Source of the DNA: Rhizophagus clarus
Taxonomy: Eukaryota; Glomeromycota; Glomeromycetes; Glomerales; Glomeraceae
Length of the DNA stretch: 64,000 bases
Direction of reading: 5' to 3'
Assembly: GCA_015698045.1 (NCBI GenBank)
Contig: BLAL01000215.1
Coordinates: 248,001 to 312,000, forward strand
Shown in pieces: positions 23,501 through 34,907 of the stretch (position 1 is its first letter; each line of letters opens with the position of its first letter). Under the pieces are notes generated by a model. The model ran no database searches and was not told where the DNA came from. It worked only from the letters and a program-made list of their open reading frames with translations. Made by a program: the position numbers and the translations under genes.

Positions 23501-24655
23501 AATGATTTTTATATGTTTTTTTAAAATCGTTTTAATAAAAAAAATGATTTTACGCTTTTTAAAATCATTTAATAAAAAAAAAATGATTTTACTTTTTTTT
23601 TAATAAAAAAAACGATTTCAACGTTTCTTTTAAAAATTGTTTTAATAAATAAAAAATGATTTTAACGGTTTTTCCTAAATCATTTAATAAACAAAACGAT
23701 TTAACATTTTTTCTAAATCGTTTATTTAAAAAACAATTTAACGTTTTTTTCATTAATAAACAGTGTTATTCAAAAAAAAATGCTGATTTCAGCATTTTTT
23801 TTCATAAAGTAATGTGAAAGACTGCCGTTTTGGCGTGTTTAATAGGTCACGGTTCTGTTCCGGCATTTTTTTGAAATTTTATAAATAAAAACGTGGAATC
23901 GCCCGTTCTGATGTTTGTTTTTTGCAACTTGGTATGTAAAAAATGCTGGAACCATCTGTTCTGGCATTTCTTTTGCAACTTCATATATATAAAATGCCGG
24001 AATTATCTGTTCTGGCGTTTTCTTTTGCAATTTTATAAACAAAAATGCCTGGATTAACAGATCTTATGATCTGATCCAGATCCGGCGAATCTGATCTGGA
24101 TTCAATTTGATGGATTCGGATTATACAATTTCAAATCCGAATCTGAACTTCAGATTCAAATTTGGAATTCGAATCTAATCTGCAGATTATAATACTATAA
24201 TCTGATCCAGATCTGACCAGATCAGATCCGGATCAGATCTAATCAGATCAGATTTTTTGCGGAACCCTAATTATGATACTGATCTTATTTTGAAAATCAT
24301 CGATGGAAAAAAACCTGAAATTACTTTGGATACTCCTGAATGTTTCATTAATTTAATGAAAAGATGTTGGCATTCTGATCCTTCAATAAGACCTACCATA
24401 ACTGAAATTAAAGATACTGTTGATGATTGGTATAAAAAGTGTAAAAAAACTGATAGAATATTTACTAAAGCTGAGGGAAAACGTTCAGGTTTAATAGAAT
24501 CGAAACAGCTTGGTCCCAAATTTTCTAAAGAACAACATCCTGGTGCTATTTATACTAGTAGATCTTTAACTCCTCTTATTTCTCAAGTTTCTTCTATTAG
24601 GTCATCAGATATGTGTTTTATTTATGTTGGTTTAATCGTAAATACTATTAGTTAA
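20541..24655 (+). pseudogene. Protein kinase with Cys-rich N-terminus, pseudogene, copy 1
   Basis: Same gene as 58226-60289. ATG at 20541; N-terminal zinc-ribbon-like pairs CNNCGNKYS and YCKQC, then an early TGA at 21009 where copy 2 has CGA, and further frame changes. The kinase domain is recognisable: KGGFGTISKAIW glycine loop, VAVKRF, then exon 2 at 21636-21832 with the hinge LIMEYASGGNLHNYL, and exon 3 with HQDFHSGN, where the catalytic-loop Arg has become Gln, and GDLGLSQ. A TA insertion near 22140, shared with copy 2, breaks the frame after APE. A 2.07-kb element splits the C-lobe at 22201-24271, and the remainder runs to 24655. The intron 1 donor is GT here. Clearly dead. Confidence 0.85.
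22201..24271. mobile_element. Non-autonomous terminal-inverted-repeat element inside the kinase pseudogene
   Basis: Ends are exact inverted repeats AATTAGGGTTCCGCA and its complement. Copy 2 shows the empty site GATCATGATAC, so the insertion is flanked by a 2-bp AT repeat at most. Just inside each end (22215-22430 and 24060-24250) are dense degenerate palindromes of GATCTGATC type. The middle, 22430-23760, is a tandem array of about 30-bp units of TCGTTTTAATAAAAAAATGA type, followed by a short array around TGCCGGAAT at 23830-24060. No coding capacity. Family uncertain; layout matches the element at 42228-45615. Confidence 0.8.
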
Positions 24656-26791
24656 AAAAGAAATTTTTTAATTTGTGCATTTAAAATTTTTTTTTTATTT
24701 AGTAGGATATATTACAAGAGAATTAGATTTTGATATATAGGAGATATTTTGTCAATAACCTGGCTAAATAGCTGATACTTTTTCGTCAACGACTAAGATC
24801 ATTTATTATTAGCAATTATTATCACTTTCAAAATCTTCAATATGCGAATGAATTTCTTTTTCAGAAGCATATAACTTTTATTGACCAATCTTGAATTCCT
24901 GTAGTCTCTTTGATTATATATTTCTGTTGTTAATTTTACAGTGTCATTATTAACATAATAAATCAGTGACTGTTTCAAAAAAAAAAAAGTGAATAAAATG
25001 TCCATTGTATCTTTTAAGGACGAATAATAGATAATGAAATAACAGATAAAAAAAATCTTCGGCTTAAAGAACAAATAAAGAATTTTATCATCATCTATTT
25101 TATTCTAAAAAAAAAAAATTGTTTTTGGGTTGTTGTAAAATAAAACGTTAATAGTAAATAAATATATGCAAAATCCCTAAAAATTTTTTTGATTTGAAAA
25201 AATTTCTTTTGATTTAAGCAAAAGTTGATTTATTTGATTTATTTCGATTTGGGCCAGAATCAAGCTTTGACTTTATGAATTCAGCTGGAATTAAGAAAAT
25301 CACATGGGCAAAGATTATTTTGGAAAATACGAGGGTACGTATCGTGTTGGAAGTCAGATTTCAGATCGAAGAGCAAAGACCTCGTTATTTGTAATACACT
25401 TATCCCGACACCAGTGGACAAAAGAAGAAGCAAGTTTCTTCAGAAAGGCCTACAAAGAGTTAAGAAGAAGACGCTTTGACATTTACGTTGTACTAAAGTA
25501 ATAACTAAAATCTGAACTCTAGAAAAATGTTAAGAATATACCGGGCATAGACCAATTAGACCATTGCTACAGCAACATTATTTTTCGTTTCATGAGATGG
25601 TATTTTAATGAAATATTTATTTATGTCCCAATACGGGTTCAGATAAAAATCTCTCTTTGTAATACAATAAATATAAAGATTTCCTGACTAAAATAAATAA
25701 TTACACTATATGTAATTATACTATTCTATTACAAATGATACAAACTCTTTCGATCCAGAAATTTGTCAGAAAAAAGAATGCTTAATAAATACCATTCTTC
25801 ATGTGATTCAAAACATAGAAACTTTCAGGAAAAGGCCACATCAGGAAAAAACTCAAGAAACATAAGAAGCTGATCGATTCTAGCAAAATTTTTAGTATTT
25901 TAGCAGACATATCAAAAAGATTAGCTTAACATTTCATATTTATTCCACATTTTTCTGTTTTTAGAGTGGTATATAAATTTATGTTAATGTTTTATATGAA
26001 TTTTATTTATTTGTCTCAACCAATAGGAAGGTAGATAGTAATTGACGAGGACGTATGTTTGCATGTCTCTTTCTTTGTTAAATAAATGATAAAGGAAATG
26101 CACATATAATGTGATATATTTTTTATCATTTATTTAATATAGAAAAATGTGTTAATGTGAGTAATACTTATTTGACATAGACAATTTATGCAATTTATCA
26201 TTTTTTGTAATAATGAGTTGAAAGTTGCATTAAGTTAACCATTATTATCTGTTATGTATGATATGAATTATTTTAACTTGACAACAGTAAAATATCTTAA
26301 TTGATAAAAATATATTAATTATTATTAACCTATATATACAATATGACTTAAATAATTTATAATAAATATTTTTAAAATTGTAATGACTAATTTTTAGTAA
26401 CGTATATAAATTATTATTTTAAATTTATAATTAGTTATTTGCAACATTAATTATAATTATATATGACACGAATATTCATAATAATGGTCAATTAATAATA
26501 TTGTTGTAACAATATTAACTAATAATTTATACAAATTATATAATTTTAATTATAATCATTATTATAAAATGTAAGTTTATAGGTTATTTTGTGTGTTGAT
26601 GAGTCAGTTTAAGTAATTATTATTCGTAATTATTTTTTGTATTTAAGATCTGATTTTTTTTGCTTTATACACTTTTATTATTTTGCTTGTTTTTTATTAC
26701 CTCTTGCTTTTTATAATTCGTTTTTCATTTTTAAATTTTTATATTATAAAAATATTATAATTAGTTTTTTTTTATAATTAATGAACCAATT
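24656..26791. other. Kinase 3' flank, duplication end and AT-rich spacer
   Basis: 24656-25108 is the conserved 3' flank shared with copy 2; similarity stops in the A-run at 25102-25114, exactly where a Helitron end sits in copy 2. From there to 26791 the sequence is AT-rich. One open frame of 65 residues at 25304-25501 (contains HQWTKEEASFFRKAYKEL) is unrecognised and may be a gene remnant. Nothing else is supported. Confidence 0.5.
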
Positions 26792-28701
26792 ATGAGTGCA
26801 ACAACTGAAAATTGTATTGAATTAACTAAATCAACTGAAAATTATATTGGACATGAAGGTAAAAAAGTTTTATAATATTTAATAGAAGTACTTAGCATTC
26901 TTTCAGCAAGAAAGGTTTTTATTACGATATATCATTTTATTCAGTTTTTAATCAAATTTTTTTTAATTATTGTTAGATCTTATTTCTTACTTAACTAATG
27001 AATCAAGAAATTTGTCTTATCGTAGCTTTTTAAATTTTAACTGAGATACTATTATTGCTTCACTGACATTATTAACTAGTTCTTCATCAACATTGGCTAA
27101 GTGGCAAAACTTTAACATTACTTGGTATAATCGTTTTTTGAATACAGCTAAGGAATTATTGGAACCAAATGCTTTTATTGAATTAAAGAAAAAGGTGCGT
27201 TTATTTTTTATTTTGCAAAGTATGGGTAACTCCAAATACTCGTTGGGTCACTTAGTGAGAATTACTGTCTTGTTCTCCTGGTAACCACTCCAGGCCCTCA
27301 ATTCAGGCATCCTTACTTTGTTGTTAGTAAAGTCTGCTAATTCTGGAGGAGGAATTGGCTATGTATCTTCTTTACTACTAAATAAAAAATTGATGCACTA
27401 TTAATAATAATGTCTTTCTTATTGCAGGTTAATATAGAATGTTTACAACGTAAGAAAAATTTGCAAACATTTTGGCAAGAAATTATTAAGGAACATGAAA
27501 AGGAGAATATAGTAACTACAATTTCTGAAAAAAAAGTTCAAATTAAAAATATTTCTAAATCAGATTTATCTAAAGAGAATATTAAACTTATTAACTACTG
27601 TTATAATATTCTTTATGAACTTGAAGATAAACCTTATGCTTATCTATTTTATAAAAATAATATTAAAGATAAGGTTATTAAATATCCAATGGATCTATTT
27701 ACCATAAATTCAAAATTAGAGAATAATCAATATACAAAATTAGAAGAATTTGAAGATGATGTTCGTTTAATATTTTGTAATTGCTATACATATAATAATG
27801 TTGAAAGTGAGATATATTGTTTAGGCAGAGAATTAGAAGCTATTTTTAATAAGACATGGAATGAAAAACTTATTCTTCATGACAGACAAATAAGAGAATT
27901 GAAAAGGGCAAGAAATAATGATAATGATACAGATAGTCCATTTAAGAAACAAATCCGAATTTTAGAACAAAATGAGAATAAATTAGTGTATGAATATATC
28001 ATTAATAATACTTTTCTTGTTGCTTCTGCATATGAAAATCTTATTGCAGGTGACATCGTACCTTTTATAAAAATCTTAAAAACATTTCTATTAACAAGAT
28101 CAAAGATGTCTTTATTTTCTGCAGATGAGGCTGTTCTTCAGGCAATTGTTGAAAGCCTTTTGCCATCAAAATATTGTATTCCAGAACTTTTATTAGTAAT
28201 GGATGGCAACAAACAAAAAGGATTTGGTCGGTTTGGCTATTCAGACATTTTTGTATTAAAAGAAACAGGTGATAATGGTATTAGTTTAGAATTAAAGTAT
28301 ATTTCATTAGTTGGTTTGATAAAAAATCAAAAAAATAAGGTTAACACAAAAGATTTAGAGAAATTAGACAAAACTCTTGAAAAGGAAGATAAAGAAGTTT
28401 TATTAAAAAGGGTATATACTTACTGGTCAAAAGAACACAAAGAAACAATACAGATAACTATTAATGAAGTATTGAACAATGGAATAAATCAATTGCAATC
28501 ATATATGAATATAATTTCAAAAGGAAAACCTGCTGATTATTTTAGTTTAGGAGTGTTTGATGAACGTGTAAAAATAACCAAATCAAATCCTAATGAGCTA
28601 AAAAGCTAAAAGGATTTGTTATCTTAATAGTTGGTTTTCGTCACATCTTGTGGAGACCTGTTGAAGAAGTAATATCCAATTATGTTTATAATAAGGTTTA
28701 A
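26792..28701 (+). pseudogene. Bromodomain plus PD-(D/E)XK nuclease-like protein, lightly damaged
   Basis: Exon 1 26792-26858 (MSATTENCIELTKSTE), exon 2 26977-27194, exon 3 from 27428, all with GT-AG introns in phase. Exon 3 encodes a bromodomain-like region at about 27570-27870 (YPMDLFTINSKLENNQYTKL, FEDDVRLIFCNCYTYN) and then a C-terminal domain with GFGRFGYSDIFVL and GISLELKYISL, whose D...ELK pattern fits the PD-(D/E)XK nuclease fold (PDDEXK_9-like families are abundant in Rhizophagus). Defects: a TGA at about 27043 in exon 2, and an 8-bp tandem duplication near 28600 that gives an early stop at 28609, whereas the shifted frame reads GFVILIVGFRHILWRPVEEV to TAA at 28701. If the exon 2 stop is avoided by splicing, a shorter protein could still be made. 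Confidence 0.7.
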
Positions 28702-29567
28702 ACTACAATAAGCATAAATTTGGTTGATAATTATAACAAATCAAATCTTTGGCATCATTTAGACGTAATATCTAGATAAAATCCAAAAAAAGAAGCAAAG
28801 AATTTAATAATAGAAACTCAAATACAATATTTCCATTTAAAGTGAGTATTAAAAATAATCTATCTTTCATGTATGTCATGGTGAAAGTCAGGAGTAATTA
28901 GGTATTTTAAAATTTTATAATAAAAATTTAAATAAAACTTATGATTTGTAAAAAGTTGTACGAATGTATGTTTCATTCGGAATAAAATATTTTAATTACA
29001 CTTGTTATAGCAAGATTGCAATAAATTCATATGGAATTTAATGCGGTAAATAATGCAATATCTGCGAAAAGTTATTATTAGAATACAAAAATTAGTTCTC
29101 AATTTCTGGCACATTAAAAGCGTGAAAATTAGAATAAATCAATGTTTTATCCCTAAAACTTAAGTGCTTGAATTATCTATAAGTATTTAGAGAAAAACCG
29201 CCATATCTAACTTGAAAGTTTCTTTTACTTCAAAAAGTTCTCTAATAAAAAGTTCACTTTAACGTTGTTTTCTTGTTTTTCTGAACCTTACACATTCTTA
29301 TTCACTAATAAATAAGAAGTTAAAAATTGCTTTATGTGAATATTTAAGTTTAAACACGTGATTAAACCTGGGTCAAGCAAAGGTATGACCTGAACCTGAC
29401 TGGTGTTGAATGTAAGATTCTTGTCAAATACCAATAAGTCCAATTTTATTTTAATTACAAGTCGGATCAACTAGCAAAACAAATAAAAAATGTTTCATAA
29501 TATTTAGTATTACCAACATTTAAAAGCTTACAGTCCCAATAATCATTTTTCTTACAATCACATAGAC
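28702..29567. other. AT-rich intergenic stretch
   Basis: No gene, repeat array or RNA gene visible. Confidence 0.6.
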
Positions 29568-29589
29568 TACTTTGCTGAAACTTGAAGTT

Positions 29590-30310
29590 TACAATCGATA
29601 TTGAATAAATATCATAACGATGTCATTACGATATCATTACGATATTTTAACAAAAAATCGAATCAACGTCGTTAAGTTAGTCTTAACTATGTTTATTCGA
29701 TATTGATTGGTTCGATATCTCTGCGATCACTATACGACATTTATTTGATATCGTAACTATATCGTAGCGATATCATATTAACATCGAATTAACATTGCCA
29801 AAGTATTATAACATTTATTTGATATCGTAACTATATCGTAAAGATAACATATTAACATCGAATTAACATTGCCAAAGTATTATAACATTTATTTGATATC
29901 ATAACTATATCGTAAAGATAACATATTAACATCGAATTAACATTGCCAAAGTATTATAACATTTATTTGATATCGTAACTATCGTAAAGATAACATATTA
30001 ACATCGAATTAACATTGCCAAAGTATTATAACATTTATTTGATATCGTAACTATATCGTAAAGATAACATATTAACATCGAATTAACATTGAAAGTATTA
30101 TAACATTTATTCAATATCGTAACTATATCGTAGCGATATCATAAATTAATATTACGAAAATGTTTTTACATTTACTCGACATCATAATTATGTCATAGAA
30201 ATATCATATTAATATTGAATTAACATCGCTAAAGTATTATAACATTTATTTGATATCATAACTACATCATAGTAATTTCATAAATTACATCATAAAAAAT
30301 GATTTTATAT
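29590..30310. repeat. Left subterminal tandem array
   Basis: About six units of about 70-73 bp, each with ATTTGATATCGTAACTATAT, CGTAAAGATAACATATTAAC and ATCGAATTAACATTGCC parts, decaying at both edges. Simple ATAATAATTTAC repeats follow to 30370. Confidence 0.9.
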
Positions 30311-30410
30311 TTATTACATTATAATAATAATTTACATTAATAATAATAATTTACATTAATAATAATAATAAGAAAATAAAGAAGAAAATAAAGGTGTCCG
30401 TTCAACATTA

Positions 30411-30605
30411 GGTACCGATTCCTAGCAGATCCTTATGCAGTACTCTAGGGTTTTAGTTTTAGTAGCTTTGGTTTTGGTTTTGGTTTTAGTTTTGGTTTAG
30501 TTTTGGTTTTAGTTTTAGTTTTCTCCCTAGAGTTTCTGATCACGCTTTCACCATACAGGTTTACTAACGTCTACTAAGGCGCACACCTAACAGAACAACA
30601 ACACC
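30411..30605. repeat. GGTTTT-rich tract between inverted ACTCTAGGG boxes
   Basis: A run of GGTTTT and AGTTTT units (30463-30522) stands between ACTCTAGGG at 30452 and CCCTAGAGT at 30525, which can pair to form a stem. The surrounding 200 bp have a higher GC content than the neighbourhood and may be a separate small insertion. Confidence 0.5.
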
Positions 30606-32067
30606 TGAGAAGTGAAGTAATATTCAATGTGGATAGAGTGGATGGGTCAGATATGATAAATAGTGAAAACAAAATGGAAATGAAACAAAGGCGAAAAGAA
30701 AAAAGAAGACAAGATCAAAAAGAAATGATAAAGAATATTGATGGAAAAGATGAAACGAAAAGAAAGGGAGACGAAGAAAGAGAAATAAAAGGAAAAAGAA
30801 ACAAAAACTGAAAGGAGAACGAAAGGGGGGTCACATTTTCCTTTTTCTTTTTTTTCTTTTCATGTGATGAGTGAATACATCTTATTCCTTTTATTCTATA
30901 CATAAGTAGGATCCAATCGCTAAGGGTAAATTTAAAAAAATAAAAAATATAAAAAAAACAATTATGATTAATATAATATACTCTTTATAAAATATATTTA
31001 AATTTTAAATTTAATACATAACCTTGGGATAATGGTTAGAGCAGGTAATCTCCGGGATTTTGAGAAAAAATAAAAATGATAATATTTTTAACGTTAGCTC
31101 TTTAAATTTGGAAGTGTTAATTCTTAAAACCATAATATTATAAAAAAAAAATGCTGGCTGCTACGACTGACGCCACCCCGGACAAAGTAATTGGCGGCAG
31201 AAAATGTCATAAAATATCCAGCCCTATTTCATAACATTTTCCTCCAGGCTAAGCAAATATTACAAAAGAAAGCTCAAATATATTCAGCAATTTGAACATA
31301 GCATTTGAGAATACATTCTAACTCTCTTAAGTAATACCACAGTCTAACAAAGAAAGACTCAAACTATACCCTATTGTAAAGAAAGTACATAACCAATCCC
31401 TCCTACAGAACCAGTAGACTTTACGAATATGGTAGAGTCCAAAAAAATATGAAAATATGTGTATATGACATTTTCATACCTGCTTAATGGTTTCACTATT
31501 TATTTGAAAGTAGTTTTTTTGTCTTATGCGTTTTTTGGCGAACGGTCTTCGTGTTGGTGGCTATATCGAATATAAACCAAAATGCCAAAGTATTGTTAAT
31601 ATTGTAAAAGATAAGTAAAGTAAAAGAGAGAAGAAGAAAATACCATAAAGTGTTAAAATATAAGACAAATATAATATTCGGCTTCACCATTTATTTAAAA
31701 GTAGTTTTTTTGTCTTATACGTTTTTTTGGCGAACGGTCTTTGTGTTGGTGGCTATATCATATATATAAATTAAAATGCCAAAGTATTGTTAATATTGTA
31801 AAAGATAAGTAAAGTAACTTGGATAAAAGAGAAAAGAAGAAAATACCGTAAAGTGTTAAGACAAGTATAATATTTAAGAAGAGAGAAGTTTATTTTTGAA
31901 AATAAACAAAACATTACGAATTTTAGCTATTTTAGATCTCACATGCATGTAAACAAATCAATTTTGATTGGTTAATTTTAATATATTACATCATGCATAA
32001 TGATTAATGTGATTTTATTGGTTAATTTTAAAACTGACACAAATTATATATTTATATAATCAAACAA
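30606..32067. repeat. Purine tract and a 190-bp tandem duplication
   Basis: 30650-30825 is purine-rich without a credible gene. From about 31490 to 31875 a unit of about 190 bp is present twice in tandem (starts near 31490 and 31683), beginning at TTCAC(T/C)ATTTATTT and containing GGCGAACGGTCTT and TGTTGGTGGCTATATC. The rest is AT-rich. Confidence 0.75.
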
Positions 32068-32962
32068 TTATACGGCTGTAAAATAAAAATTATTTTTTAT
32101 CCAAATTCTATTTGTGGTATCATGATTAGGTAGTTGGCACCTTTCTGAATTACAATTATGAATAAAATGTACTTTTTGAAAATTATCTATTACAGTAATT
32201 GGAAAAATGCGTCTCCATTTATTTCCTGTTGCTTGAAGGCGGTAAAGTGGACATTTTAATACCGAATGTTCAGCTCCAGTATCCTCAAACCAATCTACAA
32301 CAATAAAGGCATAATATTTGTCATTATTACTTTTATGTCGAAAGATACCTTTGATAACTGCATAAGATTCTTCGTGATCTTCTTCATAAATTGTGATAAA
32401 ATCACCAAGGTGTAAGTAGACTTTTGAAAGGATACCACTTTCTTCTTCAAATGTATATGATGCCAATTTGTACCAACTAGTTGAAACATTCATAAGTGCT
32501 GCCTCAAATTTCATATCCACATAAGATAAAAACAACTCAGTTTTAAAATTATGCAAAGTTAAGAGAAGTGAATCACGTTCCTGCTTTAACATTCATTTCA
32601 TTGATTTCATTATCATCTACTTCCTCCTCTTCGCTATTGTAATCGTTGTCACTTTCTTCTTCCTCTTCAGTATCTGATGAATTTATATCATCTTGCGAAA
32701 ATATCATCTCATCATTGTAGTGTTGAGGATTAATTGAATCATATGCATTATCATCATCATTATTGTCTTAAAAACTTAAATTACCATCTTCATAATCATA
32801 TTGAAAGTCCATATCTTCGTTATCATTATCAGGTGAATGTACGGGTGAACGTATTGCTACTCTCTCGTCAGATTCTGTTGTCTCATTAGGATTGCTGTAG
32901 GAAAACTGATTTCGAATTCGAATTGGTTTTATTGGTTCGATATGATTAAATTGTCTTCTCAT
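32068..32962 (-). pseudogene. Transposase-tail-like protein remnant: acidic N-terminus joined to BAH-like C-terminus
   Basis: From ATG 32962 the frame gives MRRQFNHIEPIKPIRIRNQF and an acidic segment to a stop at 32768. Downstream coding potential stays Asp/Glu-rich to about 32600, and a further frame (32592-32068) encodes SWYKLASYTFEEESG, GDFITIYEEDHEESYAVIKG, YAFIVVDWFED and WRRIFPITVIDNFQKVHF. That last block resembles the C-terminal region of Tnp2-type transposases in this kind of genome, comparable to 7168-7398. The catalytic core with DPMH is absent, as if deleted internally. The three parts are in different frames, so it is broken. Confidence 0.5.
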
Positions 32963-34288
32963 CTTTATAAAAAATTTAAGATATCTTAATTTAGAATTTT
33001 ATGATTCAATTAAAGCTTTAAATTATAAATACCTTTATATTATCAGCGTGTCGACAAAAAAAAAAAACCCAAAAAAAAAAGCAAAATAGTTGATCAATTC
33101 GGTTAAAATCAATGCCGATTTTGTTACATATCTGTACCAGGTCACTAGCCAATTATTTACGGTATTCTCAAAACGGAGTAAATTAAGTTCGAATTAAATT
33201 CTAATTATCGGTATATATTGATGTTCCGATGCCGATATTGATGTACAATTTTTTTAACTATAATGTAGTATACAAATCGGCAAAGAATTTTTATGTGGTA
33301 AGGTAGCGGTGAGAAGAATTTCTTTTTAAAAAAAAAATTTTATGTGATCATATTCTTTTTTTTTTAACAATTCATTTAAGACCACCGATTGTCTTCTTAT
33401 CTGTATTCACAATTTCACACATGGGATTATGTAAGGAAATTAAGAATTACTTTTATCGATTTGTATACAGTTAGTGAGTTGATTTATAATAAAAAAAAAA
33501 TATATTTTTTTTATTGATATAAAATATTTTCTATTGCTGATATACTTGTGGCCAACCTTATTAAAAATAATATTTCTTTTTTATAAATTGTACCTAAAAT
33601 CTGAATTTATTGACTTGAATAATTTTTCTAAATCTGAAGAACGTAACGAGTATTCAAATCACATGATATATTCGACTCACGTCCAATAATATTTGAATAT
33701 CTAACAAATATTCAATCTTACTTTGTTAAACTTGATGATAACTAAATTACCACAATAAAAAATTATTTTTTTATTTGCTATGCAAAATTAGCATACCTAT
33801 TCTTTGAATCTTCCTCCTTATTGCTCATTGTTATAGAACTTCGAATAGCAATCGTCAATTAGCAAAGATAACTATAATGAAACAAACACTTTAACCCTGT
33901 TTTTTGTAATAATGTAATAAAATATCTATACGCAAATGATATGCAGGATCTATGATTACATTAAGATCATAAAAATTTGGGTAAAATTTTTATGAATTAT
34001 TATAAGGTCCAAGAAAATTATATTTTTAAGACATGCTTTGAATAAATTAACAAATGGTGTAATCAAAAAAATATGCGTAATATATGTAGGATCTAAAGAT
34101 GATTACATTAAGATCTATGCAGAATCGTAATATGGAGTTCAAGAAATAATAATAAAATTTATTATAAATATGGAGCCTGTTCGCCATTTCACTCATTTTA
34201 AAATACTTTCTTTCTTTAATTAAATCAATTACTCTCAATTACTCGATTTTATAATATTTTTTTTTTTTATTCATAATAATATTAAAGA
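32963..34288. other. AT-rich stretch without genes
   Basis: No supported gene between the transposase-tail remnant and the SANT/RS gene. The last 60 bases before 34289 (ATTTTATAATATT followed by a T-run) are the likely promoter of the SANT/RS gene. Confidence 0.5.
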
Positions 34289-34907
34289 ATGGCACAATTA
34301 AATACCGGGGTTTTACAGTGGCCAAATGACGCTACTCTCTCGTTAATTCAGTATCGTCGATTGTATCAACGATTTTTTTGTACTACTGCCATTCACGATC
34401 AAAAGGTGATTTGGAACCATATATCGCAAAACATAAATAATGATCACCAAAACTTCGCGCCGACAAAAAGACAGTGCAGGAATAAATGGAATGCACTAAA
34501 AAGTGGGTATGAAAATTTGAAAAGGTTATTGAGTAGAAATCCGGAAGGATTTCCTACCCACACACCAACTCTTCATGATGAACGTTTTCATGATGAGTTG
34601 TCAGATGAATTCTGGCTTGCTGAAAGTAACAATTTATTATTTAATTGATTTTTTTTATTTAATTTATCACATTTATAATTAACTAATTGTTTTATTTTAA
34701 GCACCGGTCCGCGCCGCGAGAAGAAATAGGGTAGATCGTAGGAGATATGAGTATCGAGAGCGCAGGCGCTCTCGATCTCATCACCGTCACGAGCGCGGGC
34801 GCTCTCGATCTCATCACCGTCACGAGCGCAGGCGCTCTCGATCTCATCACCGCCACGAGCGCAGGCGCTCTTATTCTCCTTACCCCCGTCATCGACACCG
34901 TCATTAA
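34289..34907 (+). CDS. SANT/trihelix-like DNA-binding protein with Arg-Ser-His tail (two exons)
   Basis: Exons 34289-34625 and 34702-34907 join in phase at a 76-bp GT-AG intron, giving 180 residues. Residues 20-110 form a SANT/trihelix domain: VIWNHISQNIN second helix, TKRQCRNKWNALKSGYENLK third helix, and FHDELSDEFW close. Exon 2 encodes a basic tail with three near-perfect 11-residue repeats of the ERRRSRSHHRH type, ending RHRHRH. Arg-Ser tails act in nuclear speckle targeting and RNA or protein binding. Exon 2 is very GC-rich against an AT-rich background, and an unspliced reading misses the tail altogether. Same domain plan as the gene at 5516-6181 but with a different tail. The frame is intact. 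Role inferred: DNA-binding accessory of the surrounding element. Confidence 0.7.

Larger units (their letters stand above)
14023..25108 (+). repeat. Segmental duplication, copy 1
   Basis: Apart from private insertions this stretch aligns with 39411-41083 plus 55212-60748, in the same orientation, with a few percent differences by eye. It carries the BTB-BACK pseudogene, a Helitron-like end, the satellite and the kinase pseudogene. It is longer than copy 2 because of satellite expansion (about 3 kb against 0.95 kb) and the 2.07-kb insertion in the kinase. It lacks the Polinton found in copy 2. Confidence 0.9.

Noticed and set aside
24799-25074. Minus-strand open frame of 91 residues after the kinase gene
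   Set aside because: Interrupted in the duplicate copy, AT-biased composition, no recognisable motif.
31020-31075. tRNA-like stretch GGATAATGGTTAGAGCAGG
   Set aside because: Resembles an A box, but there is no matching B box, anticodon arm or acceptor stem.
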